Source of the DNA: Neisseria dentiae
Lineage (GTDB): Bacteria > Pseudomonadota > Gammaproteobacteria > Burkholderiales > Neisseriaceae
DNA: 64,000 bases
Direction of reading: 5' to 3'
Assembly (NCBI RefSeq): GCF_024580525.1
Contig: NZ_JANIKQ010000002.1
Coordinates: forward strand, 1-64,000
Shown here one piece after another: positions 54,942 to 63,642 of the stretch. Position numbers and translations under genes: made by a program. Every line of letters begins with the position of its first letter. Positions within the stretch are counted from its first letter, which is position 1. The notes beneath the pieces are model-generated. The model did not search any database. It was not told the origin of the DNA and worked only from the letters and a program-made list of their open reading frames with translations.

Positions 54942-55013
54942 CATACTCGGGCTTGACCCGAGTATCTGCTATTTCTTTCGAAACAATAAAATACTCGGAT
55001 CAAGCCCGAGCAT
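54942..55013. repeat. 73-bp palindromic-ended repeat (copy 3 of 3, core inverted)
   Basis: ATACTCGGGCTTGACCCGAGTAT start and ATACTCGGATCAAGCCCGAG end. The core GTATCTGCTATTTCTTTCGAAAC is the reverse complement of the core in the copy at 4323-4395. Confidence 0.6.
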
Positions 55014-55135
55014 AACGAAACTTTTTGCCAAATAATTGGTTGGACTGCCGCGGCAGCCGAAAACCTACCCCGTATCGGAAAATATTTATCGGCTATATAC
55101 TGTTTACCCTTTCCACACACGAGGCCGTCTGAAAA

Positions 55136-55588
55136 ATGCACACACCCGATTGCGCCATACTCGGCATGGGTTATCTGGGCAGGCCGCTGGCCGAAAAAAT
55201 GTTTGAGGGCGGCAGCCGCGTATCGGCGCTCAAACGAAGAATCACTTCCGACGACATCAACCTGCCGGTAAACCTGCACGCTGCCGATTTAAACGATGAG
55301 CGGGTTTTTCAGGCGGATTTCTGGCAAACATGGGCAGACAAATCCGTGTGGTTCTGCCTGCTGCCGCCTTCCGCCGTGGCCGACTACCCCGCCGTACTGG
55401 CGGGCTGGCTGCAACTTGCGCGGCATTTCGACATCGGCCATATCGTTTATGCAAGCAGCACTTCGGTTTATGGCGACGCCGTGCGCGAATGCGGCGAACA
55501 CACCCCACCCGACCCGCAAACCGAAAGCGCCCGCAAATATAAGGCGGCGCGAACTTTAGCACCTTTTCGGAAAATCTTTGACACCTAG
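55136..55588 (+). pseudogene. NAD(P)-dependent epimerase/SDR, truncated by prophage insertion
   Basis: The first about 138 residues read as an extended SDR: AILGMGYLGRPLAEKMFEGG with G-x-G-x-x-G at the N-terminus, CLLPPSAVADYPAVLAGWL, and IVYASSTSVYGDAV near 101-114 with the catalytic Ser/Tyr region. After ESARKYKAA (about 55550) the similarity stops and the frame ends at 55588 in unrelated sequence. Family members are about 260-300 residues, so the C-terminal half is missing. An uptake sequence lies just before the ATG. Confidence 0.75.
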
Positions 55589-55639
55589 TTAGGCCGCGCT
55601 ATAAGGTGGAACTTTGATACCGCCCGCCGTTTAGGCGGG

Positions 55640-56479
55640 TTAATCTATTTTATAAATCATATTGTCCTGATACTCGATGCCTTTGCCCATCTTGGCATCT
55701 AGTGAAACGATATTGTAGCCGCTGAAGCGCCGGTATTTGTCCGGTTCGCACTCTTGCAAAAATTGGAAGTAGTCCAGCGCCTCGCTACGGGTGGAGCTAA
55801 ATAGGATAAACGGTGGGCGCATATACTGAATCATACGCAGGAAGCTAACCATATTAAAGTATTTATCAGCGGCATACGCACCCTGAGCAGTGGACACATA
55901 AGGCGGGTCTAATACCAGCAGAGTATTGGGGTTATGCTAATGCTCAGCCATCAAAAGATTATAGTCTTGCTGGGTGATTTCGAGGCCGTCTAAATAGTCG
56001 GCAGCGATGGAGTATGGGGATTGGCGTACCTTATTGTAAAACTCAAACCCCAGCAATTGTTCAAGCGAATTTGCTTGTTTGGCACTAAATAAAAGCCATG
56101 ATGAAAGTACGCGCACATCAATGTGGCCTTGGAAATTAGTGATTGTTTGTTGCACCGATCGGGTACGTTCAGGGTCTAGCCTTGAGCCTTTGGGGATGCC
56201 GCCAACTATCTGCGCGATTTGTTCACGCAAACGGTTGTAATCTGGGATGTGCCGCAGGCGGTCTGAGTAGTTGTCATAGTCGTTGTAAATTACCCGCGCC
56301 TGTGGTTTGATACGTTTTGCAACGTGTGCCAACAAGCCGCTTCCGCCGAATACGTCTACAATTGTCCAATGTTTGCCGTCAGCTGGAATTTGCGACAATA
56401 CTTTAGTGAAGTGTTTAATGAAATATCGCTTTTGTCCGACGAATGGCAGGGGAGCCGTTGAGTGGTATTTTTGCATCAT
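55640..56479 (-). pseudogene. Phage adenine-specific DNA methylase (D12/Dam-like) interrupted by an amber stop
   Basis: Two in-frame parts of one protein. The first (56479-55940) has motif I DVFGGSGLLAHVAKRI near 42-57 and NDYDNYSDRL. After LLMAEH comes a single TAG at 55939-55937, and the frame then continues HNPNTLLVLDPPYVSTAQGAY with the catalytic DPPY and ends at 55640. Without read-through, catalysis is lost because DPPY lies past the stop. In Mu the equivalent position holds mom, and Mu-like phages often carry an adenine methylase instead. Total length would be 279 residues. Confidence 0.85.
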
Positions 56480-56560
56480 TTTACTTACTCTCCGACACTC
56501 TCGCTGGTGTTCTGAAATCAGTTTAAAATGATGCTCGACGGCATTCTTAGTAATGGTTGT

Positions 56561-56674
56561 CTAGCTGAAAGTATTAACCGTTTTACAACGGTTACACTTG
56601 ATTTGTACGTTACCGCTGCCTTTGGCCAACAGTTTTTTGCAGTAGGTACAACGTAATTCACGATAATAAACCAT
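56561..56674 (-). CDS. com: Com-like zinc-finger translational activator
   Basis: 37 residues: MVYYRELRCTYCKKLLAKGS then NVQIKCNRCKTVNTFS. The four cysteines, CTYC and CNRC, form the zinc finger of Mu Com, which binds the mom mRNA and activates its translation. ATG 56674 has GGAG upstream. It lies directly before the methylase gene, as com does before mom. Too short for standard gene finders. Confidence 0.85.
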   Translation of the reverse strand: MVYYRELRCTYCKKLLAKGSGNVQIKCNRCKTVNTFS

Positions 56675-56823
56675 GTCGCATTAACTCCGTTTAGGTTAGA
56701 ATTACCGCCGCCTAGCTAGGCAAAGCGGCCTTGAAGTCAATGCAGGGGACATCTGCTTGACTGGCGTGTCGGTGCTCGCAACACAGACACGTCGCCGCTC
56801 CTCTTTATTTAAAACTTTCTAAA

Positions 56824-57312
56824 TTACTTTATTCTCTCCATTTTCTCAGACAGCCTATTTTTAGTTAATGCCGCAGCATACAGGGTTTGCGGGGTGTACC
56901 GGTGCGGGCTGGTGCAGCCTATTACATATGCGCACCATTCGCTGCAAAACCAGCGGCTTTTGCTGTGTGGTGATTTGAGTACCACGCCAATCGCACCTAG
57001 CCAGTCGTAACCTGCCCCGTGTGTACGGCGGAATAAGCGGCTTACTGACAGTGCAACCGCCGGCGGCAGTTCGATTAAATCCCATTTGTCGGCAGGCAGA
57101 GGCATGGTTTTAACGCGCACCCCGCCGTCTCTCGCGCTGGACGAATAACAATCAAACAGGCCGTCGCGCGGATGCTCTACCGCGATTTCGCAATGGCTGT
57201 AAGGGCTGCGGGTTACAGTGCGTACAACCCAGTCTGCGATTCGTGCCGCCCAAACTTTGACACCTCGCCCGTCTTTCCGTCCCTTGTACATAGCCAGATA
57301 GACTTTGCTCAT
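56824..57312 (-). CDS. Prophage papain-like (NlpC/YiiX-type) hypothetical protein
   Basis: 162 residues. SPYSHCEIAVEHPRDGLFDCYSSSARDGGVR (first part near 37-50) with H40 and WFCSEWCAYVIGCTSPHRYTP near 120-140 with C122/C126 match the permuted NlpC/P60-like layout of YiiX-type proteins. Such genes recur near the tail fibre end of neisserial Mu-like prophages. The catalytic role (amidase or thioesterase) is inferred. Confidence 0.65.
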   Translation of the reverse strand: MSKVYLAMYKGRKDGRGVKVWAARIADWVVRTVTRSPYSHCEIAVEHPRDGLFDCYSSSARDGGVRVKTMPLPADKWDLIELPPAVALSVSRLFRRTHGAGYDWLGAIGVVLKSPHSKSRWFCSEWCAYVIGCTSPHRYTPQTLYAAALTKNRLSEKMERIK

Positions 57313-57313
57313 T

Positions 57314-57907
57314 TCAGACAGCCTCCAGTGCGGTAAATGTGATCACAATCTTATCCAGCGCAGCCTGCGTCTTGGCAGTTTCGATTTTACTTTGCAGCGC
57401 CTGACGCTGTCCCGCGATATGTGCTGTCAGCTTTTCGTAGGCCAACGTTTTACGCAGCGCGGCGGCCTTGAGCTTGTCTGCATCAATGCCGCGGCTTGCC
57501 GCGATTTGGTCTAACACCGGGGTAAGGGCGTTTTTATCCGCTGCCCATGCCGTCGCTTCTGCCGCTTGAATTGTCCACATCCGCACCTCGAAATCCGGCA
57601 CTTTATCGGTCTCGGCAGCTCGGTCGATATAGGCTTGGGCAGCAGCGTTAAGCTGTTGCAGCTTGTCAGCCTTGTAGGCCTTGAGTTGCTGAGCAGCCAC
57701 GCTATCGGGCAAAATCCATTTGCCGTTTTGCAAAATATGCAAATACGACGGCGGCGGGGTGGTTGCTTTATAAGCCTGCTGCCCGTCTGACCAAAAAAAA
57801 CCATCAATACCATCACCAGGCAAAACAAAATAACCGTCCCCAACTTCTGAAGGCGCTTTTTCGCAAATCAGCTCACAATGCCCAAAATTGTTAAAAATCA
57901 TGTACAT
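57314..57907 (-). CDS. Prophage tail fibre-associated protein
   Basis: 197 residues from ATG 57907 with AAGGA 7 bases upstream. N-terminal MYMIFNNFGHCELICEKAPSE, a WSDGQQAYKATTPPPSYL segment, then a long Ala/Lys/Gln-rich helical region (about 75-197) ending LDKIVITFTALEAV. It follows the tail fibre gene by 10 bases, the place of fibre assembly proteins, but I do not recognise a defined family with certainty. Confidence 0.6.
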   Translation of the reverse strand: MYMIFNNFGHCELICEKAPSEVGDGYFVLPGDGIDGFFWSDGQQAYKATTPPPSYLHILQNGKWILPDSVAAQQLKAYKADKLQQLNAAAQAYIDRAAETDKVPDFEVRMWTIQAAEATAWAADKNALTPVLDQIAASRGIDADKLKAAALRKTLAYEKLTAHIAGQRQALQSKIETAKTQAALDKIVITFTALEAV

Positions 57908-57917
57908 AATCAAATCC

Positions 57918-59816
57918 TTAAACAATCACCCAATTATTATTCCGACGCACCCTCACCGTGCCGGTAAGTTTGTCGATAATCGTCGAGCCGTTTTTAGCCT
58001 CCGGTGAGTAACCTATCCAAGGTATCCGAGCATTGTAGTAAGCGTCGCCCTTACCCGGAATAACTGGAGTGGCACCGCTGGCCAAGCCGTTTTCATAGTC
58101 AAAGTCAAAGTATAGGTTTTCATACTCTATTGCGTCTGCGGTGCGGATCGCGGCCATACCACCACGCAGGTTAACACCTGTAAAAATAACGTTTTTTACC
58201 GTTCCGCTGCCCGTTACTTCAGATGCAGTGTTGACATCAAAAAAGACAACAGGGGCGTTTTGATTATGGCTGTTTTGATAGCTCCCACCATTGACAAATA
58301 GGCCATCAAGCAGACCATCCCATCCCGGGAACTGGTTATAAACGGCAGACACGACACGGATACCCTGCCGCTGGAAATCTCTCATCAAACCGCCGTTTAA
58401 AGATATATTGGTAACAGATTCGATTGACACTGCATCCCAACAGGCGTATTGCCCATTGCGGTTTTTTCCGAGCGTACACCCGTTAAGAGTTACGCCGTCC
58501 ACCACCGAAAATAAATAACCAGCAAAATTACCAGCACCGCCTCCAGCCATGTTCACATCCTCAACATGGCAGCCAGTGAATTTAAAGTTTTTATGCCGAT
58601 GACCTGCCGCGCTAGTTGCACCCAACACCTTAAATCCACATCCCCCGCTTGACTTACCACCGTGATTCCCCGACATCTTTGACGTACACGCTACAAACGA
58701 CACATCCCTAATACCGAGCTGGCCGCCGAAACGGTAGCTATGCTCGGCAGCGTCTGAAACTAACCAATTGGAAAAAGTCAAATCATGAGAGGCATAGTCG
58801 CCGCTGATGCTTTCGACAAGCAGGCCGTTCTGACCGGGTGCACCTTCCGCGTTTGGCGATTTTTCAGATATTCTGGCACCGTTAAAATTGCAGTTTCCAG
58901 CGTCGCGCAGATAAACACCAGTTCTATAACACTTAATATTAATGTCTGACACATCGCCATCATCGATGCCAAAAAGCAACAAGGCCGCGTCGTAGTTGAC
59001 AATATCTACCCCGCTGATTTTTATATTTTTCAGCTTTTTCCCAGTCGATGACTGCACATGCACACCGTAGTTTGAGCCTTTGGTACCCGACTTAAGTACA
59101 ACCCTGCCTATATCCACGTCACTACCCAGCACCCGCACGCCGCAATCTGTTGCACTACCGGGCGAGCTGACCGACAAAACATCAATCGACACATTGCTAT
59201 TAATATTGATACACGGCTGTTCAGACGCCGCCATTTTTTTAAACACCGCGCCAGCGGCCGAAATCTGCGAAAACTGCGGAATACTGATTTGAGTAATCCC
59301 ATAGTTTTTGCCAGCCGCAAAACTAATGGGCTTTTTTTCGGTGGCGCACGCATTTAAGGCCGTTTGAATTTTATCGGTCTCGTCGCTGCCGTTACCTAAT
59401 ATGCCAAAATCGGCAGCATGCAGCTGCTCAGCAACCCGCCGCCAGCGCGTGCCGTCTGTACTTACAATTACCGAGCCACCGTTATCAACGGTGGTTTTAT
59501 CTTTGTTATCAGCCACAAACACTCCGCCGCCGATGCCGGGAGTGGTATCGTAGTAGCCATTGACATTAACATAACCCGCGCCGCTGTATTGGCGCAGGGC
59601 TGCGATGCTGGACACTTGTGAGGCGGCCTCGGCCAAGGTTTTGATGGCGCTCAAAACTTGTTTATGATCTGCCTTATCCGGCTCGATGCCAGCCGCCTGC
59701 AAAATGCTAAACAACTCGCCTTGCAATTGATTGAGCCACCAAGCCGGAACAGGCGTACCCGGCGTGCGGCGGTCACCGTCGACAAACCGGTTGTCAGGGG
59801 TTTCTATTAAATTCAT
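57918..59816 (-). CDS. Chimeric tail fibre/tailspike with beta-helix body
   Basis: 632 residues. Residues 1 to about 90 are a Mu-like fibre base (ETPDNRFVDGDRRTPGTPV, AWWLNQLQGELFSILQAAGI). From about 130 the protein turns into Asn/Gly/Val-rich repeating turns (DCGVRVLGSDVDIGRVVLKS; NFNGARISEKSPNAEGAPG; VSFVACTSKMSGNHGG) typical of right-handed parallel beta-helix tailspikes that bind or cleave surface polysaccharide. The end is a WIGYSPEAKNGSTIIDKLTG cap. The host receptor is unknown. Confidence 0.82.
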   Translation of the reverse strand: MNLIETPDNRFVDGDRRTPGTPVPAWWLNQLQGELFSILQAAGIEPDKADHKQVLSAIKTLAEAASQVSSIAALRQYSGAGYVNVNGYYDTTPGIGGGVFVADNKDKTTVDNGGSVIVSTDGTRWRRVAEQLHAADFGILGNGSDETDKIQTALNACATEKKPISFAAGKNYGITQISIPQFSQISAAGAVFKKMAASEQPCININSNVSIDVLSVSSPGSATDCGVRVLGSDVDIGRVVLKSGTKGSNYGVHVQSSTGKKLKNIKISGVDIVNYDAALLLFGIDDGDVSDINIKCYRTGVYLRDAGNCNFNGARISEKSPNAEGAPGQNGLLVESISGDYASHDLTFSNWLVSDAAEHSYRFGGQLGIRDVSFVACTSKMSGNHGGKSSGGCGFKVLGATSAAGHRHKNFKFTGCHVEDVNMAGGGAGNFAGYLFSVVDGVTLNGCTLGKNRNGQYACWDAVSIESVTNISLNGGLMRDFQRQGIRVVSAVYNQFPGWDGLLDGLFVNGGSYQNSHNQNAPVVFFDVNTASEVTGSGTVKNVIFTGVNLRGGMAAIRTADAIEYENLYFDFDYENGLASGATPVIPGKGDAYYNARIPWIGYSPEAKNGSTIIDKLTGTVRVRRNNNWVIV

Positions 59817-59818
59817 TT

Positions 59819-60385
59819 TTATACCTCTTTCGAATATTCAAAGCGGCAGTAAGTCCATGCCGGTTTTAATTCGCTAAACATGGTTTCGATGATGGGGTCG
59901 GTGTATACGCTGATGCGGTCGCCTGCACGACCTTGCCCTGCGCGGAAGATATAGGCGGTAGCGTTGCCGTCGGCAATATCGACGCACCAACGCCAAATGG
60001 CATCTTCGGTATTTAAACAATCGCCCGCACAGCTTTCTCCCGCGCGGAATTGGTCTTCCTCGTAGATTTTGACCGTATAACCCGCAGATTCTGCGATGGC
60101 GGTAAAGTAGGCGATGCTCAAACCACCAAGTGCATTAAGTTTGGCCAACACGGCATCGGTGCGTTGTTGGGTGTTCGCTCCGGCAGGAGGGATAATCGCC
60201 AACAATTCTTCCCAGCGGTATAAGTAATCATTGTCTTCACCTGGAAAGGGTGCTTCACCAATGCCCTGTGCGCGGGCTTGTGCATGATCAAACACAGCTG
60301 CTTCTGCCCGTATTTCAGCCGCTTCGGCTGCTGCGTCGTAGCTGACAGGCGGGCGTAATGCGGATAGCAGGTCTTGATAACTCAC
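59819..60385 (-). CDS. Mu gp48-like tail protein (DUF2313/YmfQ)
   Basis: 188 residues from GTG 60385 (VSYQDLLSALRPPVSYDAAA), chosen because GTGA overlaps the gp47 stop and GGAG lies upstream. The conserved RWEELLAIIPPAGANTQQRTDAVLAKLNALGGLS (parts) near 60-95 and the Cys-containing ESCAGDCLNTED near 128-140 match DUF2313 baseplate-associated proteins. Confidence 0.85.
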   Translation of the reverse strand: MSYQDLLSALRPPVSYDAAAEAAEIRAEAAVFDHAQARAQGIGEAPFPGEDNDYLYRWEELLAIIPPAGANTQQRTDAVLAKLNALGGLSIAYFTAIAESAGYTVKIYEEDQFRAGESCAGDCLNTEDAIWRWCVDIADGNATAYIFRAGQGRAGDRISVYTDPIIETMFSELKPAWTYCRFEYSKEV

Positions 60386-61449
60386 GACGTGTACTCCACC
60401 GTGATGCTGCCCGGTCGAATCCAATAAATATCATTGCCGCTTTCAGACGGCCTGATATTGCCCGCGGGCGCGGTCAACACCCGGTCGATAACACCGTGTA
60501 CTTCGCTAATCAGCGTTTCAAGCTGACTTTTGATTAAGGTATCTCCCGGCTTGAGCGTACCGAAATAAGCATTAACGGCAGACTTAATAGCAACGGTTGA
60601 CGCATCTTTGTCCGCATTGGCTGTCAAGGTAACAGTAACCGCCACATCAGCCGCCTGAATGGTGGGTGCGAGGGCTAGAAAGCCGTTTTTACGGGTAACG
60701 GGGCGCACGGCATCAACATGGGTTTGCACGGCAGCCAGCGTTTCTTCGCTGGGAATGCCGTTTTCGCCCAAAATCACGGCATCGACAAAGCCGTTGCCAC
60801 GGCGCAGCGGGTAAATAAAGGCATCAACCACACCAGGCACCTCCAAGCACCAATTACGGAAATCGTATTGGTTACCGCCTGCAGCAGGTCGTCGCAGGCG
60901 TTCTTCATAGCGCGCCAACAAGCTTTCGTCGGTTTCGGCATCGGTGCCGCCGACCATTTCCAGCAGCACGGCGGTGCCGTCTACACCGGCAGGTACACTC
61001 TGCAACACGGCGCTGGTTTGTGTGGCTTGGTTTTGGTTGCTACCCGCCGCCGCGGCCATCACAGGCACATCGACGCTGCCATCTGCGCCGATTACAGCAG
61101 CGGCAACGGTTAAATACACTTGCTCGCCGACATTGATTTGCTGACCTATCGGAACTGTGGCGCCGATTGCACCGTTAATCCGCACTTTGCCGGCTGCGAA
61201 AGTAGCAGCCTTACGGTAAATGCCGTATTTTGCAGCGTGCTTTTCCAAAAAGGCTGAATCCGCCGTATCGGCAAAAGCTTGGCGCAAAATCCACTCTTGA
61301 TGTTGGTATTGACCTTCCCCTACTGCGGCAATGGCGGTGGCACGCACATGGTTGTCGCTGCCCGCGTGTACGTGGGCGGCGGGGTTTTGGTTTTGCAGGT
61401 CGCGCAGATATTTGGCGCGGATTTGCTCTAAATTAAGCGCTTGCGTCAT
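60382..61449 (-). CDS. Baseplate protein J-like (Mu gp47)
   Basis: 355 residues. IRAKYLRDLQNQNPAAHVHAGSDNHVRATAIA start, the ETDESLLARYEERLRRPAAGGNQYDFRNWCLEVPGV block near 172-205 (parts shown) and the C-terminal GDTLIKSQLETLISEVHGVIDRVLTAP mark baseplate J proteins that form the wedge of contractile tails. ATGA overlap with gp46. Confidence 0.93.
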   Translation of the reverse strand: MTQALNLEQIRAKYLRDLQNQNPAAHVHAGSDNHVRATAIAAVGEGQYQHQEWILRQAFADTADSAFLEKHAAKYGIYRKAATFAAGKVRINGAIGATVPIGQQINVGEQVYLTVAAAVIGADGSVDVPVMAAAAGSNQNQATQTSAVLQSVPAGVDGTAVLLEMVGGTDAETDESLLARYEERLRRPAAGGNQYDFRNWCLEVPGVVDAFIYPLRRGNGFVDAVILGENGIPSEETLAAVQTHVDAVRPVTRKNGFLALAPTIQAADVAVTVTLTANADKDASTVAIKSAVNAYFGTLKPGDTLIKSQLETLISEVHGVIDRVLTAPAGNIRPSESGNDIYWIRPGSITVEYTS

Positions 61450-61799
61450 ATCACGGCCACCTTGTGTATAAGGGTTACGGTATCGCCTGCGGCATCGACG
61501 GCTTCAATGTGCAATTTCAGCCAGCCGTGCTGCAGCGCAGATGCGGTTACTTGGATGGATTGGGCACGTTTAAACTTAACCACAGGCTGCAATGCCTGCT
61601 CGGCATACTGCTTGGCCAACACGGCTATGCGCGGCAAATGTTTTTGGCGGCGCAATTCGTGCAGGCGGCTGCCGAGCGTACGGTCTGCCCAGTAACTGCC
61701 CAAGGGCGTAACCAAGCGGATATACAGCTCGTTTTCGATGGATTGGGCGGATTGGTTGACCATATAGCCGCCCGTTTGGGGATTAAGTAAAGCGTCCAT
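61446..61799 (-). CDS. Phage GP46-family baseplate protein
   Basis: 117 residues from ATG 61799 (MDALLNPQTGGYMVNQ). SIENELYIRLVTPLGSYWADRTLGSRLHELRRQKHLPR (parts) near 20-57 is the GP46/W-like baseplate signature, and a beta-rich C-terminus follows. The longer upstream frame has no conservation. Overlaps the gp47 start by 4 bases. Confidence 0.85.
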   Translation of the reverse strand: MDALLNPQTGGYMVNQSAQSIENELYIRLVTPLGSYWADRTLGSRLHELRRQKHLPRIAVLAKQYAEQALQPVVKFKRAQSIQVTASALQHGWLKLHIEAVDAAGDTVTLIHKVAVI

Positions 61800-61872
61800 A
61801 CCTGTATTTTCAGATAAGGACGCTTGGATGTTGGTTTGATGGATGTCAGGCGTGATGCCTGTCTGAAAGACT

Positions 61873-62502
61873 TTACACCACCTCGCCTGTTTCGCTGCCG
61901 TTGGTTTCGGTGTGTTTGTGGTCTGAACCCACATTCTTGCCGTTATTCACCAGCTTGCCGGTGGTTGTCACATCTCCCACCAGTTTGACATCGCCGGTAA
62001 AGCTGGCACCGCTGCCGCCTTGTACGGCCATGCCGCCGTTGCCGTTGATTTGACCTTCTGCAGTTACCTGTGCCGAACATTTCACATTATTGGCGGTAAT
62101 ATTCACGCCGCTCGGTGCTTTGATATTCAGCGTTTCGCAGTCGATTTCGATAATACGGCCTTTCTTTAACACTATTTGAGCACCATCAGCGTTATAAACC
62201 GCCGTTTCGCCTTCCGATAAGCCCGTGATGCGGTAGTCTCCGTTGGTGGTGGTAACGATAATGCCGTGACTGGTTTTGCCGCCCAGCGGCACCACCACGC
62301 AATCGCTGCCGGCGGGCGGGTGGCTGGTGAAGCCGAAGTTTTCGGCGTGTTCCAAATCCTGTACGGTTTCGCCTTCCAATCCTTCCACTTGGATTTTCTG
62401 CACGCCGCCTCCCGATTTCACACGAGCGATTTTGCCGCGAAAGGCTTGGCGCACACCGTTAAAAGCCTGTCTGATACGTTTATCGATGGTTTTAATATCC
62501 AT
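61873..62502 (-). CDS. Baseplate assembly protein V / spike (Mu gp45)
   Basis: 209 residues. FRGKIARVKSGGGVQKIQVEGLEGE near 21-45 is the OB-fold start of gpV spikes, HGIIVTTTNGDYRITGLSEGETAVYNADG follows, then a repetitive beta-helical tip (NITANNVKCSAQVTAEGQINGNGG) ending DHKHTETNGSETGEVV, with a DHKHTE-type metal tip. It follows gp44 directly. Confidence 0.92.
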   Translation of the reverse strand: MDIKTIDKRIRQAFNGVRQAFRGKIARVKSGGGVQKIQVEGLEGETVQDLEHAENFGFTSHPPAGSDCVVVPLGGKTSHGIIVTTTNGDYRITGLSEGETAVYNADGAQIVLKKGRIIEIDCETLNIKAPSGVNITANNVKCSAQVTAEGQINGNGGMAVQGGSGASFTGDVKLVGDVTTTGKLVNNGKNVGSDHKHTETNGSETGEVV

Positions 62503-63642
62503 TTAAATAACCTGTAACTCCTGCTTGGGCTTCTTGGCTTGGCGGCGTTTTTTCGGCTTGGCCGTTGCTTGGCCGTTGGCCTTGCGGTTTTCAGACGGCC
62601 TTTTCGCCTTGCCTGATTTTTTCGGCGGGTCGGCATCCAATACCCATGCGCCGTCTTCTTTCAGGGTAAGCACGGTTTCAGTGGGTTGGCCGCGCCCACC
62701 TGTAAACGTGCGCGCCATCAGAAAATACACTGCATCGATGCCGTCCGGTTCGCTCAATACGTTGATACGCTGGCCGGGCTGCCATAAAGTGCCGTTATCG
62801 GTGCGGTGGCCTTGCACGGTTGCGGTAATGGTTAAGCCCGCCAGCCTGCTGTCCGCCAGCCGCTTTTTGGCTTTGCGCTGCGCTTCCGCCTGGCTGTCGA
62901 TGTCCGGCTCGGTCACAATCAAGGGGCGGTGCAGCTTCAAGGAATCGTCTTTAGCCGTAGCTTTGATGTTGTTTTTACCGCTGTGGCTTTGCGCCAATAC
63001 GGTAACCTCGCTGTAGCGCGCCGCCATATCGCGGCTCACTTCCAGCCGCTTGATGTTGTTGTTTTGGCCGTTGCTGCGCAAAACCAGCTCGGCTACCGGT
63101 TCGGCGGTGTAATCGGGGCCGCCTACCACCAGCGTGCCGTCCGGCTCCAGCCACGGCCATAGGCCGTTGGCATCGGCGTACTCCAGTAGCGCATCCCACG
63201 CGCGGCAGCTCGGCTCGATCTGCACTTTGTGGGCTTTGTCGGTTTTGGCGGCATCAATACAGATTTTGACCAAGCCCAAAGGCTTAACGATTTTCTCAAT
63301 GATTTGGTGTAAATCCATATCCTGCGCGTTAAACAGCGGCGCGGAACAGTCCAGTAACACGCCTGCATCATCGCGGCCTTGTATCATTAGGGTTTTATGA
63401 CCCTTTTCGGTAATGGTTTGCACGCGGTCGATCCGCCCGCTCAATACCGTATCATTACCAACGCGCACTTCTACTTTATCACCCGGTTGTACCGCATCGG
63501 GTTTGGCATCAACAGGCCGCCCGAGCGTTACTGAAAAATCATCGGCGGGCGTGAGCAGATCGGAAACAATATCGTAATCCGTCCATTGACCGTGCGTTTT
63601 ACCGTTAATCAGCAGGGTAACGGTGTTATCGGGCGTAGGCAT
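62503..63642 (-). CDS. Tail/baseplate protein gp44-like (late control D-like)
   Basis: 379 residues. MPTPDNTVTLLINGKTHGQW and the DYDIVSDLLTPADDFSVTLG segment start the gpD/gp44-like fold. RVGNDTVLSGRIDRVQTITEKGHKTLMIQGRDDAGVLLDC (parts) lies near 55-95, and the C-terminus is Lys-rich (residues 340-375). Forms the baseplate hub. Overlaps the gp43-like gene by 17 bases. Confidence 0.9.
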   Translation of the reverse strand: MPTPDNTVTLLINGKTHGQWTDYDIVSDLLTPADDFSVTLGRPVDAKPDAVQPGDKVEVRVGNDTVLSGRIDRVQTITEKGHKTLMIQGRDDAGVLLDCSAPLFNAQDMDLHQIIEKIVKPLGLVKICIDAAKTDKAHKVQIEPSCRAWDALLEYADANGLWPWLEPDGTLVVGGPDYTAEPVAELVLRSNGQNNNIKRLEVSRDMAARYSEVTVLAQSHSGKNNIKATAKDDSLKLHRPLIVTEPDIDSQAEAQRKAKKRLADSRLAGLTITATVQGHRTDNGTLWQPGQRINVLSEPDGIDAVYFLMARTFTGGRGQPTETVLTLKEDGAWVLDADPPKKSGKAKRPSENRKANGQATAKPKKRRQAKKPKQELQVI

